From an uncultured Blautia sp. (GTDB lineage Bacteria; Bacillota; Clostridia; Lachnospirales; Lachnospiraceae), in the NCBI GenBank assembly GCA_934371915.1, contig CAKROE010000002.1, positions 1 to 64,000 on the forward strand: DNA of 64,000 nucleotides, read 5' to 3'. Each line of letters starts with the position of its first letter. Position 1 is the stretch's first letter. Below are positions 51,965 to 60,409 of the stretch, piece by piece. Made by a program: the position numbers and the translations under genes. The notes under the pieces were generated by a model that made no database searches, was not told where the DNA came from, and was given only the letters and a program-made list of their open reading frames with translations.

Positions 51965-51993
51965 ATTATAGCATATGCATTTCTGTAAATCAA
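51965..51993 (-). promoter_or_regulatory. Promoter of antisense RNA, module B
   Basis: On the minus strand TTGATT and TATAAT with a 17-base spacer, identical to module A. Confidence 0.75.
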
Positions 51994-52025
51994 TATGTCT
52001 GATTCTGATATTTTTATATATTTCT

Positions 52026-52048
52026 TTGGCATTTGGCATAAAATTACA
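52026..52048. repeat. Third arm-type repeat after module B
   Basis: TTTGGCATTTGGCATAAAAT matches the left-end and right-end arm repeats, and CCTGTAAAAT at 52051 matches 41053. It suggests the far end of a second, largely deleted element in tandem. Confidence 0.45.
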
Positions 52049-52075
52049 TTCCTGTAAAATTTATCCGGCAGTTGC

Positions 52076-52870
52076 TTACAGCAACGTTTTCAACACACTC
52101 AGCACACCATCTTCTGCATAAGACGGGCATACGGCTTTTGCTGCCATGCGGACTTCTTCTCTGGCATTTGCCACCGCATAGCTAGATCCTGAATCTTTCA
52201 GCATCGCGATATCATTGATGTTATCCCCAAAAGCGCATGTTTCCTCCGGTGATATTCCCAGATATTCCTGAAGAAATGCCACTGCACTTCGTTTGTCGGC
52301 ACCAAGCGGTGTTCCGTCCATCCACTCTTTTCCGGCTGATGCAAGATTTATCTTGTCTTTCCAGAACGGTGTAAAAACCGGCGCACAAAGTTCTTCGCAT
52401 CGTTCCGGATGATACACAGCGATCTTCATGATCTGCTCACCTTCAAGATGCATCATATCCGGAACCTCATGGATATCATATCCATAGGAATCTCTCAGCC
52501 AACAAAACATTTTACTTTCGGAATTTTCCGCAAAACATCTGTCCGGTCCCGAAATAAAGTAATCACATTCCGGCAGCTCTGTCTTAACCATTTTGGCCAT
52601 GTTCTTCCAGATCTCGTCCGGCAGTGTGTGGATCTTCAGTATTTTTTCTGATGTACGGATCAGTGTTCCGCCGTCTGATACAAAAAAGATCTGGTCTTTT
52701 ACCGGCGCCAAAAGCTGGCTTTCGCTGCTGTACTGCCTGCCCGAGCATACTGCAAAGTAAACTCCTTTTTTTCTCAGTTTCTTTATAACATCCATGTACT
52801 CCGGATTGATTTCCAGCGTTCCATCTTTCACCAGAGTACCGTCTACATCACTGACTACAAGTTTTATCAT
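52076..52870 (-). CDS. Cof-type HAD-IIB family phosphatase
   Basis: 264 residues from the ATG at 52870 with GGGAGGAG upstream. Motif I LVVSDVDGTLVKDG (residues 4-17), motif II CSGRQY, motif IV FGDNINDIAML. It is a sugar- or cofactor-phosphate phosphatase by family, unrelated in sequence detail to the one at 1352. It stands between the element and the shikimate cluster. Confidence 0.9.
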   Translation of the reverse strand: MIKLVVSDVDGTLVKDGTLEINPEYMDVIKKLRKKGVYFAVCSGRQYSSESQLLAPVKDQIFFVSDGGTLIRTSEKILKIHTLPDEIWKNMAKMVKTELPECDYFISGPDRCFAENSESKMFCWLRDSYGYDIHEVPDMMHLEGEQIMKIAVYHPERCEELCAPVFTPFWKDKINLASAGKEWMDGTPLGADKRSAVAFLQEYLGISPEETCAFGDNINDIAMLKDSGSSYAVANAREEVRMAAKAVCPSYAEDGVLSVLKTLL

Positions 52871-53002
52871 TTGAATTCTCCTCCCAAAATAAAGCACCGA
52901 CAGATTTCATAGTATTCTCCTGTGAATCAGATGTCAACAGTTTTCAGCGCATAACAAAGCAGACATATTCCTCATGCATCTGGTCGCATCCTCGCGGAGC
53001 GT

Positions 53003-53048
53003 TTTTATGTAATAGGAACATTACGAAGTAATTTCCTATTACATAAAA
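53003..53048. repeat. Perfect 16-bp-arm palindrome
   Basis: TTTTATGTAATAGGAA and its exact complement around a 14-base loop that itself contains ATTAC/GTAAT. Lies between the HAD gene and the dehydrogenase terminator. Confidence 0.6.
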
Positions 53049-53081
53049 GACCGCGCACCGGTCTCATGCCAGTGCGCAGTC
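53049..53081 (-). terminator. Terminator of the copy 2 dehydrogenase gene
   Basis: GACTGCGCAC...GTGCGC-GTC on the minus strand followed by TTTTAT. Confidence 0.7.
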
Positions 53082-53142
53082 CTTATGGAGTTCCACGACT
53101 CAAGGGAGAGTCTTCAAAAATATGTTCAGAATCTGAGATTAC

Positions 53143-54030
53143 TTAGATTCCAAGTTTTTCTTTCATGTAATCTACCGGAGTATCTTTACCGGTGTAAAGT
53201 TTGATGGCAATCAGTGCCTGGAAGAGCATCATGCTCATACCATTGTAAACTTTTTCGCATCCTGCTTCTTTTGCCTGTTTCATCATAACTGTTTCGCGTG
53301 GTGCGTAAACAGTATCTGTTACGATCAGGTCTTTCTTAAAGAAAGAAGTATCCGGGATGTTGGAAAGGTCTTCCAGTGGGTGCATACCTACCCCTGTTGC
53401 ATCACAGAAAAGATCTGCTGCATGCATTTTTTCTTTGAGGAGATCATGATCTGCAAGGTCATTCATAGTAGCTTTGCAGTTTGTGTTTTTGTTGATCAGA
53501 TCAACGATTTCTTCTCCACGGCTGTAGAATTTATCTTTGATGTTGAAGATTTCGATCTCTGCGATTCCGTCAAGGGCACCACGTACAGCGATTGCAGTTG
53601 CAGCTCCGCCGGTTCCGATCAGAACCATCTTCATTCCTTTGAAATCAATGCCTTCTTCTTTGAGTCCCTGCCAGTATCCCATACCGTCAGTGTTGTAGCC
53701 TTTAAGCTTTCCGGTAACCTGTCCGTTTTCATCACGCATGTTTACAACTGTGTTGATCGCACCACATAATTTTGCAGCTTCGTCAACTTCGTCCAGATAT
53801 TTATGAACAACAGTTTTGTTTGGCATGGAGATGTTGGATCCAAGCATTTTGAGAGCACGGATACTCTGAACAGCGTCTTTCAGGGAATCGTTGTCTACTT
53901 CAAATGCAAGCTGGATAACGTCATCACCGTTTTTGTCGTATGCAAGGTTGTGTGTTGTCGGTGACTGTGTATGACGGATTGGGTAAGCCATTAATCCTAC
54001 TAATTCTGTATGTCCTGTTACGTTTGGCAT
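53143..54030 (-). CDS. Quinate/shikimate dehydrogenase, YdiB-like (copy 2)
   Basis: 295 residues. LVGLMAYPIRHTQSPTTHN and FEVDNDSLKDAVQSIRALKM closely follow E. coli YdiB; ISMPNK holds the catalytic Lys, GYNTDGMGY the Asn/Asp pair, LIGTGGAATAI the NAD(P) loop. One substrate-loop serine is Thr (HTQSP). YdiB oxidises both quinate and shikimate, mainly with NAD. It is the last gene after the ene-reductase on the minus strand. Confidence 0.92.
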   Translation of the reverse strand: MPNVTGHTELVGLMAYPIRHTQSPTTHNLAYDKNGDDVIQLAFEVDNDSLKDAVQSIRALKMLGSNISMPNKTVVHKYLDEVDEAAKLCGAINTVVNMRDENGQVTGKLKGYNTDGMGYWQGLKEEGIDFKGMKMVLIGTGGAATAIAVRGALDGIAEIEIFNIKDKFYSRGEEIVDLINKNTNCKATMNDLADHDLLKEKMHAADLFCDATGVGMHPLEDLSNIPDTSFFKKDLIVTDTVYAPRETVMMKQAKEAGCEKVYNGMSMMLFQALIAIKLYTGKDTPVDYMKEKLGI

Positions 54031-54157
54031 GATTTTTTCCTCTTTTCTTTATATTTATAAAAATCGCTGCTTTCTCATGTTTGAGCGCCTTTCAAATTCA
54101 AATGCTTCCCCATGCAAGCATGGTTCAGCATTTGTACTTTTAAAGCCTTGGTATCAC

Positions 54158-56179
54158 TTACTCAAGTGGCTCTAAATGCAGGTATCCCCGGGATTCCAGT
54201 ACATTCAGTATTGCACGGCCTTCCATGGTTCCTTCCATAATACGGCGGGCACGTACGGAATCACCGATGGTGTATACATAAGTATCTGTATCCTTAAATG
54301 CTTCTTCAAGTTCCGGAAGTACCGGGTTGTTGGAACGCATTCCAAGGCAGTTGAAGCCAAAGTCGAATTCCATATCTTTGATCTGTCCGTCCGGAAGTTT
54401 TACAGTAAATGCATTTTCTTTTACTTCCTGAAGTGCTGTATTTACATATTCCTTCACGCCATATTTGTCATGTGTTTCACGCATGGAGCATTTGGTGATC
54501 GGGTCTGCAAGCATACCGATCTGAGGAAGCATATCAATGATCGTACATTCTGCTCCTCTAGGTGCAAAATATTCGATAACATCAAGTCCTACGGATCCAC
54601 CGCCGACAACAACGACTTTTTTGTCCTTGCATGCTTCATCCGGGTATTTTCCTGCATTCAGGTTGTTGATCATATCAAAAATTGTAGCCACATTTCCGGC
54701 CTCGATGTTTTCTTTGAGACCTTTGATCGGTGGAATAAGCGGTACAGAACCGGTTGCATTTACAACGATGTCCGGTTTGAACTGTTTTACTTTTTCAACA
54801 GTCGCTTCTGTATTCAGGAAAACATAAAGATTTTTCAGTCTGGCAGCGCGTGCTTCCAGATATTTCGGAAAATCTTTCATACGGGTCTTGCTCGGAAGAT
54901 CTGAAATAAATGTGGAGAGACCTCCGAGGTGATCCTTCTTTTCCAGGACGAATACATTGCAGCCGACTTCTGCCGCTGTACATGCAGCTTCCAGTCCCGC
55001 TGTACCACCACCTACAACTACAACATTGCAGTTTTTGTTGACTTTGAGTGCTTTATAAATATCGCCTTCCGGTACAGCCGGGTTAACTGTACAACGGATC
55101 GGACGGTTTACACCGATACGGTTTCCGGCACATCCCACGTTACATGAGATACATTTACGAATAATATCTTCCTCACTGTTTTCAACTTTTTTTACCCAGT
55201 TCGGATCTGCGATAAGACCACGTCCCATTCCGACGATATCTACGTCGCCGCTCTCGAGAATTTTCTCAACAACTTTAGGATCACGGTAGTTACCTGCATT
55301 GATAACCGGTTTCTTAAATTTATCTTTTACGGCTCTTGCCATATAGGATCTCCATCCATCCGGGAGATAGTTGGAGTCGATCTGATACTGAAGAGATGGA
55401 TTCAGGCCACAGGAAACATCGTACATATCAATAAACTCATCGATATATTCCAGATATTCCAGTGTATCTTCCAGAGTGTTTCCGCCCGGCACTCTCTCTT
55501 CTGCGGAGATACGAACGATGATCGGGAACCACGGTCCTACATTTTTACGTACTTCTTCAAGTACCATACGTGGGAAACGAAGACGGTTTTCTACGGAACC
55601 ACCGAATTCGTCTGTTCTCTTATTATAGTAAGGAGAGATAAACTGGCTCATCAGGTAAGAATGACCGCAGTGGATTTCGATTGCGTCAAATCCGATTGCC
55701 TGAACACGCTTTGCAGCCTCTCCGTATTTTTTTACGGTTGTAAGGATTTCTTCTTTTGTCATCGGACGTGGTGTTTCGCCGCCGGCCTTTGTCGGGATGT
55801 TCGAAGAAGAAACTGTTTCCATTCCGGTTCTTGCAGAAGATGCGGAAGCTCCGGCATGGTTTACCTGAATCGCTACTGTAGCACCGTTCTTATGAAGGTT
55901 TTCTACGAGCTGATAATAACGCGGCATAAAGCTGTCATGGTCAATACGGATCTGGCTTGTACCATTGGAACCTGCCGGATATTCGATGTTTGCATTCTCG
56001 AGAATGATAAGACCTGTGCCGCCTTTTGCACGGAGTGAGTAATAATTCATATGACGGTTACTCATCTCACCGCTTGTCTCACCATAGTTGGTTCCCATCG
56101 GGGTCATTGCAATACGGTTTTTAATTGTAGTTCTTTTAATTGTAATCGGTTCAAAAATCTTTGGGTATTCACTCTTCAT
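54158..56179 (-). CDS. Fe-S flavin ene-reductase (old yellow enzyme/2-enoate reductase type)
   Basis: 673 residues with the FadH/BaiCD/enoate-reductase architecture. An FMN TIM barrel (about 1-345) includes IEIHCGHSYLMSQFISPYYN with proton-donor Tyr and His; CISCNVGC plus C at ~12 residues later binds a [4Fe-4S] cluster; two dinucleotide domains follow with VVGGGTAGLEAA and VVGGGSVGLDV. It uses NAD(P)H to reduce an activated C=C bond. In this cluster the likely substrate is an unsaturated ring acid such as 3-dehydroshikimate; this is inference. Confidence 0.9.
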   Translation of the reverse strand: MKSEYPKIFEPITIKRTTIKNRIAMTPMGTNYGETSGEMSNRHMNYYSLRAKGGTGLIILENANIEYPAGSNGTSQIRIDHDSFMPRYYQLVENLHKNGATVAIQVNHAGASASSARTGMETVSSSNIPTKAGGETPRPMTKEEILTTVKKYGEAAKRVQAIGFDAIEIHCGHSYLMSQFISPYYNKRTDEFGGSVENRLRFPRMVLEEVRKNVGPWFPIIVRISAEERVPGGNTLEDTLEYLEYIDEFIDMYDVSCGLNPSLQYQIDSNYLPDGWRSYMARAVKDKFKKPVINAGNYRDPKVVEKILESGDVDIVGMGRGLIADPNWVKKVENSEEDIIRKCISCNVGCAGNRIGVNRPIRCTVNPAVPEGDIYKALKVNKNCNVVVVGGGTAGLEAACTAAEVGCNVFVLEKKDHLGGLSTFISDLPSKTRMKDFPKYLEARAARLKNLYVFLNTEATVEKVKQFKPDIVVNATGSVPLIPPIKGLKENIEAGNVATIFDMINNLNAGKYPDEACKDKKVVVVGGGSVGLDVIEYFAPRGAECTIIDMLPQIGMLADPITKCSMRETHDKYGVKEYVNTALQEVKENAFTVKLPDGQIKDMEFDFGFNCLGMRSNNPVLPELEEAFKDTDTYVYTIGDSVRARRIMEGTMEGRAILNVLESRGYLHLEPLE

Positions 56180-56277
56180 GAAATTATCTCCTTATCAGTA
56201 AGTAACATTCACAAATAACATTCATAAACTCGAGTGGCAATCCTTTGTTTGTGACACAATTATCATAACTCTTTGTA

Positions 56278-57216
56278 TTAAAAATTAACAATATCTTTCA
56301 GATAAATTTTTGATACGTTTTCGGTATCATTCGCATCTTCATCCTGCTGTGTCTTCATATATTCAATAAAACGCTCAACAGCCGGCAGCCGGTAACGGTC
56401 TTTCATCCAGAACATAAATACCTGACGATAGATTTCCAGTCCCTTCAAACTGTGAATATTGATTCCCACTGCCTGCTCCAGAATATCCGTCCTCGGCATC
56501 AGTGCAATTCCGAAATTTTCCCTTACCAGCGATACGATCGAGTATTCGTCCGGACATTCTACAATCATATTTGGACTGATCTGATATTTCTTATATAGAT
56601 GTTTTGCATACGTCCCCATCCAGGATTCCTTCTCATAGCCAATCACCGGATAGTGATTAAGCTCTGTAAGCGGTACTTCCCTTATTCCGGCAAGCGGATG
56701 CTGTTTCGGTGTAATGATAACCAGCTCCTGCGCGCTGAGTGGAAAAAATTCCATATCATCCTTCTTAAGATATCCGCCAAATCCAACGTCAAGCTCGCCG
56801 GTCCGCACCTTTGCGGCGATTGCCGGTGTATGATTCTGCCAGAAATTGAACACCACATTTTTATTTTCTTCTTTATTTAGAAATTTTCGTACTTTATGTG
56901 GAATATAATGCCCTGCAAGCGGAAAAATATAACCGATATCAATCTTTCCGCCATCTGAAGAAAGCTCCTGCATCTTGCCGACCGCCACATCGCAGTCACC
57001 CGCGATCCGGTCTGCATGCTCCAGAAAAAGATATCCTGCTTTTGTAAGCGTCACTCCTCTGCCCTTCTTTTCAAAAAGAGCCACACCAAGTTCGCTCTCC
57101 AGCGCCGCCATGGAACGGCTCAAAGACGGCTGTGAAATATAGAGTTCTTCCGCTGCCTGATGATAGTTTTCCAGTCTTGCTACTTTTTGAAAATACAGAA
57201 TCTGATTCAGTGTCAT
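56278..57216 (-). CDS. LysR-family transcription regulator
   Basis: 312 residues from the ATG at 57216 with AGGAGGAGAGGG upstream. The winged HTH is at residues 1-60 (YHQAAEELYISQPSLSRSMA), followed by a periplasmic-binding-like effector domain. It lies between the leftward reductase/dehydrogenase genes and the rightward MFS/aroD/TRAP genes, the usual place for a regulator of both; quinate, shikimate or a dehydro product is the likely inducer. Confidence 0.93.
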   Translation of the reverse strand: MTLNQILYFQKVARLENYHQAAEELYISQPSLSRSMAALESELGVALFEKKGRGVTLTKAGYLFLEHADRIAGDCDVAVGKMQELSSDGGKIDIGYIFPLAGHYIPHKVRKFLNKEENKNVVFNFWQNHTPAIAAKVRTGELDVGFGGYLKKDDMEFFPLSAQELVIITPKQHPLAGIREVPLTELNHYPVIGYEKESWMGTYAKHLYKKYQISPNMIVECPDEYSIVSLVRENFGIALMPRTDILEQAVGINIHSLKGLEIYRQVFMFWMKDRYRLPAVERFIEYMKTQQDEDANDTENVSKIYLKDIVNF

Positions 57217-57470
57217 TTCCCTCTCCTCCTGTATATAATCTCCCATATTCCGGTAATTCCCCGTATTACCTTTTCTGATTATTATACCACACCACCATTA
57301 ATGCATTCAATGCATTAGTTTTTCCCTTTAAAAGCATTAGACCACATGCATTGTACCTGTTAAAATACAGTTAAATGTTATTTTTTTAACACAATTTACC
57401 ACGGCATTTCTAAAGTTTGTGACAGAACCCAAAGAAAACCGAAATCACTTTTTAAGAAAAGGAGAACAAC

Positions 57471-58685
57471 ATGAACAAGAAATATCTGCCAAGTGCATTG
57501 ATTTTGTACTTGAACTACTTCATCCACGGTGTTGGATGCTCTATTCTGGGACAGGCAGTTATTAAGGATGCTCTTGCAGGCGCATGGGGCGTTGAGGCAA
57601 TGGCAATCACAGCAATCTCTGCTGCACTCGGTCTCGGCCGTCTGATCGCACTTCCATTCGCAGGACCGCTCTCAGACAAACTTGGCCGCCGCATTTCCAC
57701 AGCAATCGGAAGTGCTTCCTATGCAATCTACCTGATCGGTCTTGCACTTGCTTTTAATGCAGGAACAAACGGTGGTTACACCATCGCTTATGTATGTGCA
57801 ATCCTCGGTGGTATCGCAAACTCCTTCCTTGATACAGGTATCTACCCGGCAGTTTCTGAGATCATCTACAAAGCTCCTGGCGTTGCAACTATGGGAATCA
57901 AATTCTTCATCGCAATCGCACAGATGCTTCTTCCATTCGTACTTGGCGCTACAGTAGCTACAACCGCTGCAGGACTTACTTCCTACAACCGCCTGTTCTA
58001 CGGATGCGGTATCATCTACATCGTGCTTTTTGTACTTGTATTCCTGTTCCCGCTTCCGGATGCTGACCAGAAAGCAGCCGGCAAAAAAGAAGGACTTATT
58101 GACAGCCTGAAACACACACATTTCTCTTTCGAATCCATCGCTATGATCCTGATCGGATTCACATGTACAGGTACCTTCCAGTTATGGCTGAACTGTGCAC
58201 AGAACTTTGCAAAAGAAAACGTTGGCTGGGCTGATCCGTCCATCATGCAGACATACTATTCCGCAGGTACTCTGATTGCGCTTGTAGTAACTGCACTCCT
58301 TACAAGAAAAATCAAAGACGTTCGTTTCATCGTTATCTACCCGGTTATCTGCCTTGCAACTCTGATTGTTGTTCTTACAGGCCAGAGCCAGACACTGATG
58401 ATCGCCGGTGCATTCATCATCGGATGGGCAGGTGCAGGCGGACTTCTTCAGATTGCTACATCCGTATGCAACATGCTGTTCCCTAAGATCAAAGGAACCG
58501 TTACAGCACTTGTTATGATCGCATCTTCTCTGTGTAACTACACAATCCTGACAGCAGCATCCAAAATGCAGCCTTCTCAGGTTATGATCATGAACATCGT
58601 ACTTACAGCAGTAGGTGTTGTACTTGGTCTCTTTGTAAATATCCGTTACAAAAAAATGGTTGCCCTCGCTGAGGCAGACAATTAA
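57471..58685 (+). CDS. MFS transporter, YdiN/YdiM-like
   Basis: 404 residues with 12 predicted membrane helices. The loop GPLSDKLGRRISTAIGS after helix 2 is the MFS signature. In E. coli ydiN and ydiM lie next to ydiB-aroD, the same company as here, so import or export of quinate/shikimate-type acids is likely. GGAGAACAAC precedes the ATG. Confidence 0.9.
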   Translation: MNKKYLPSALILYLNYFIHGVGCSILGQAVIKDALAGAWGVEAMAITAISAALGLGRLIALPFAGPLSDKLGRRISTAIGSASYAIYLIGLALAFNAGTNGGYTIAYVCAILGGIANSFLDTGIYPAVSEIIYKAPGVATMGIKFFIAIAQMLLPFVLGATVATTAAGLTSYNRLFYGCGIIYIVLFVLVFLFPLPDADQKAAGKKEGLIDSLKHTHFSFESIAMILIGFTCTGTFQLWLNCAQNFAKENVGWADPSIMQTYYSAGTLIALVVTALLTRKIKDVRFIVIYPVICLATLIVVLTGQSQTLMIAGAFIIGWAGAGGLLQIATSVCNMLFPKIKGTVTALVMIASSLCNYTILTAASKMQPSQVMIMNIVLTAVGVVLGLFVNIRYKKMVALAEADN

Positions 58686-58726
58686 AATAATATCAGGGTG
58701 AAAATTCAAAAAGAAAGGAAAACATC

Positions 58727-59488
58727 ATGAATACAGTTAAAATCCGTGACATTGAGATTGGTGCAGGCGTACCGAAGATCATCGTTCCGATCGTCGGCGT
58801 CACAAAAGAAGACATCATTGAAGAAGCCAAAACATTTGATTCTATTCCGATCGACGTTGTTGAATGGCGTGTAGACTGGTTTGAAGGTGTATTTGATTTT
58901 GCAAAAGTAGAAGATGTACTGAAAGACCTTCGCGAGGTTCTTGGAAACATTCCGCTCCTTATGACTTTCCGTACTTCCAAAGAAGGCGGCGAAAAAGCCA
59001 TCGAACCTGAAGCTTATGCTGAACTGAACATCAAAGCAGCACAGACCGGATATGTTGATCTTGTTGATGTTGAGATCTTTACCGGAGATGACATCGTGAA
59101 AAAAATCATCGACGGTGCTCACGCAGCCGGGGTCAAAGTCATTGCTTCCAACCATGACTTCTTCAAAACTCCTGCAAAAACAGATATCATCTATCGTCTC
59201 CGCAAGATGCAGGATATGAACGCTGATATTCCGAAGATCGCAGTTATGCCTCAGAATAAAAAAGACGTTCTGACACTTCTTGCTGCTACAGAAGAAATGA
59301 CCACAAACTATGCAGACAGACCAATCATCACCATGTCAATGGCAGGTACCGGCGTTATCAGCCGTCTCTGCGGTGAAGTATTCGGTTCTTCCATGACCTT
59401 CGGTGCCGCAAAGAAAGCATCCGCACCGGGACAGATGGGAGTAAATGATCTGAATACAGTCCTTGGACTTCTTCACAGCGCAATGTAA
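58727..59488 (+). CDS. aroD: Type I 3-dehydroquinate dehydratase
   Basis: 253 residues. VVEWRVDWFEG, IASNHDFFKTP with the catalytic His and DIPKIAVMPQNKKDV with the Schiff-base Lys are all in place; SMAGTGVISRLCGEVFGS and SAPGQM close the barrel. It interconverts 3-dehydroquinate and 3-dehydroshikimate. Here it stands with transport and dehydrogenase genes rather than other aro biosynthesis genes, so a catabolic role is favoured. Confidence 0.95.
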   Translation: MNTVKIRDIEIGAGVPKIIVPIVGVTKEDIIEEAKTFDSIPIDVVEWRVDWFEGVFDFAKVEDVLKDLREVLGNIPLLMTFRTSKEGGEKAIEPEAYAELNIKAAQTGYVDLVDVEIFTGDDIVKKIIDGAHAAGVKVIASNHDFFKTPAKTDIIYRLRKMQDMNADIPKIAVMPQNKKDVLTLLAATEEMTTNYADRPIITMSMAGTGVISRLCGEVFGSSMTFGAAKKASAPGQMGVNDLNTVLGLLHSAM

Positions 59489-59492
59489 TGAT

Positions 59493-59650
59493 ACCAGGTT
59501 ACAAAGATCTAAGTACACGTGAGCTTGCTCACAAGTGGACAAAAGATCTTGGGAACCGCCCCTATATGAGCATAAAAGTAGGATGTTAATCCTGCGATAT
59601 GCGAATAGAGGGTAGGATTGTGAAAATGCGTAGCATGAAACAATCCGTAT
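59493..59650. repeat. Structured intergenic segment between aroD and the TRAP genes
   Basis: The ~290-base gap holds a long hairpin with arms AAGATCT/AGATCTT and an inner GTGAGC/GCTCAC (59493-59559), then GGATTGT/ACAATCC around a 20-base loop (59617-59646). No coding frame. It could be an mRNA-processing element, an RNA regulator or a small palindromic repeat. Confidence 0.45.
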
Positions 59651-59668
59651 GTATCATTTATATCTTGA

Positions 59669-59713
59669 AAACACCGGTATTCTTATTTAAAATAAAAGTA
59701 CCGGTGTTTTTTA
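59669..59713 (+). terminator. Terminator before the TRAP operon
   Basis: AACACCGGTA and TACCGGTGTT around a TTTAAA-rich loop followed by TTTTTTA. It ends the MFS-aroD transcript and isolates the TRAP genes. Confidence 0.85.
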
Positions 59714-59782
59714 TAACTGTAAAGCGTTAAACAGTTATTCGCGAAAAAAATATCTATACTTAATTTTTAAGGGAGGTCCTTC

Positions 59783-60409
59783 ATGAAAAAAATACTTCAC
59801 TGGCTGGACGAGAACCTCGAAGAATTTATCCTTGTTTTTTTCCTGATCGCCATGACGCTGATCATGGGTGTCCAGGTCTTTTGCAGATATGTTCTTGGCA
59901 TGTCTCTGTCCTGGTCTGAGGAACTTACCAGATACCTCTTTATCTGGTGTGGATTTTTGAGCGTCAGCTACTGCAGCAAAAAATGTCTTTCTATCAAGAT
60001 CGAGCAGTTCGTTGCGATTTTTCCCCGTCGTGGTAAAGCTTTATTTAAAGTAGTCAACCATACTTTTGAGCTGATCTTTTTCATCTATATGATTCCATTT
60101 GCCTGGTCTTATATGATGTCTTCTGTTCACAGTGGACAGCTTTCACCGGCGTGTGGTATTCCGATGTATTATGTACAGGCAGCACCGCTTGTCTCCTTTG
60201 TTCTGGTTGCCTTCCGTGTCCTGCAGCGCTGGATCATCGAGTTCCGTGTTGCACGTGGCGAAAATGTATTTGATCCGGCTCATCCGGAACGTAATACTCC
60301 GGAGTCCTTCATCCAAGCCAACGCCGAATCACTCGGTGAAAATGCACTGGAATCCGGTATCGACAACCGTATCAATACCATCAAAAATTCGAATGAGGAG
60401 GAACGCTAA
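59783..60409 (+). CDS. dctQ: TRAP transporter small membrane subunit (DctQ)
   Basis: 208 residues with four membrane helices and the conserved SWSEELTRYLFIWCGFLS region. The cytoplasmic tail is longer than usual (about 45 residues). It assists DctM in the ion-coupled uptake of an organic acid. Behind GGGAGG at 59771. Its stop overlaps the dctM start by one base. Confidence 0.94.
   Translation: MKKILHWLDENLEEFILVFFLIAMTLIMGVQVFCRYVLGMSLSWSEELTRYLFIWCGFLSVSYCSKKCLSIKIEQFVAIFPRRGKALFKVVNHTFELIFFIYMIPFAWSYMMSSVHSGQLSPACGIPMYYVQAAPLVSFVLVAFRVLQRWIIEFRVARGENVFDPAHPERNTPESFIQANAESLGENALESGIDNRINTIKNSNEEER

Noticed and set aside
53143..59488. Ordinary shikimate biosynthesis cluster
   Set aside because: No aroA, aroB, aroC or aroK is present; transporters, a LysR regulator, YdiB-type dehydrogenase and an ene-reductase point to uptake and conversion instead.
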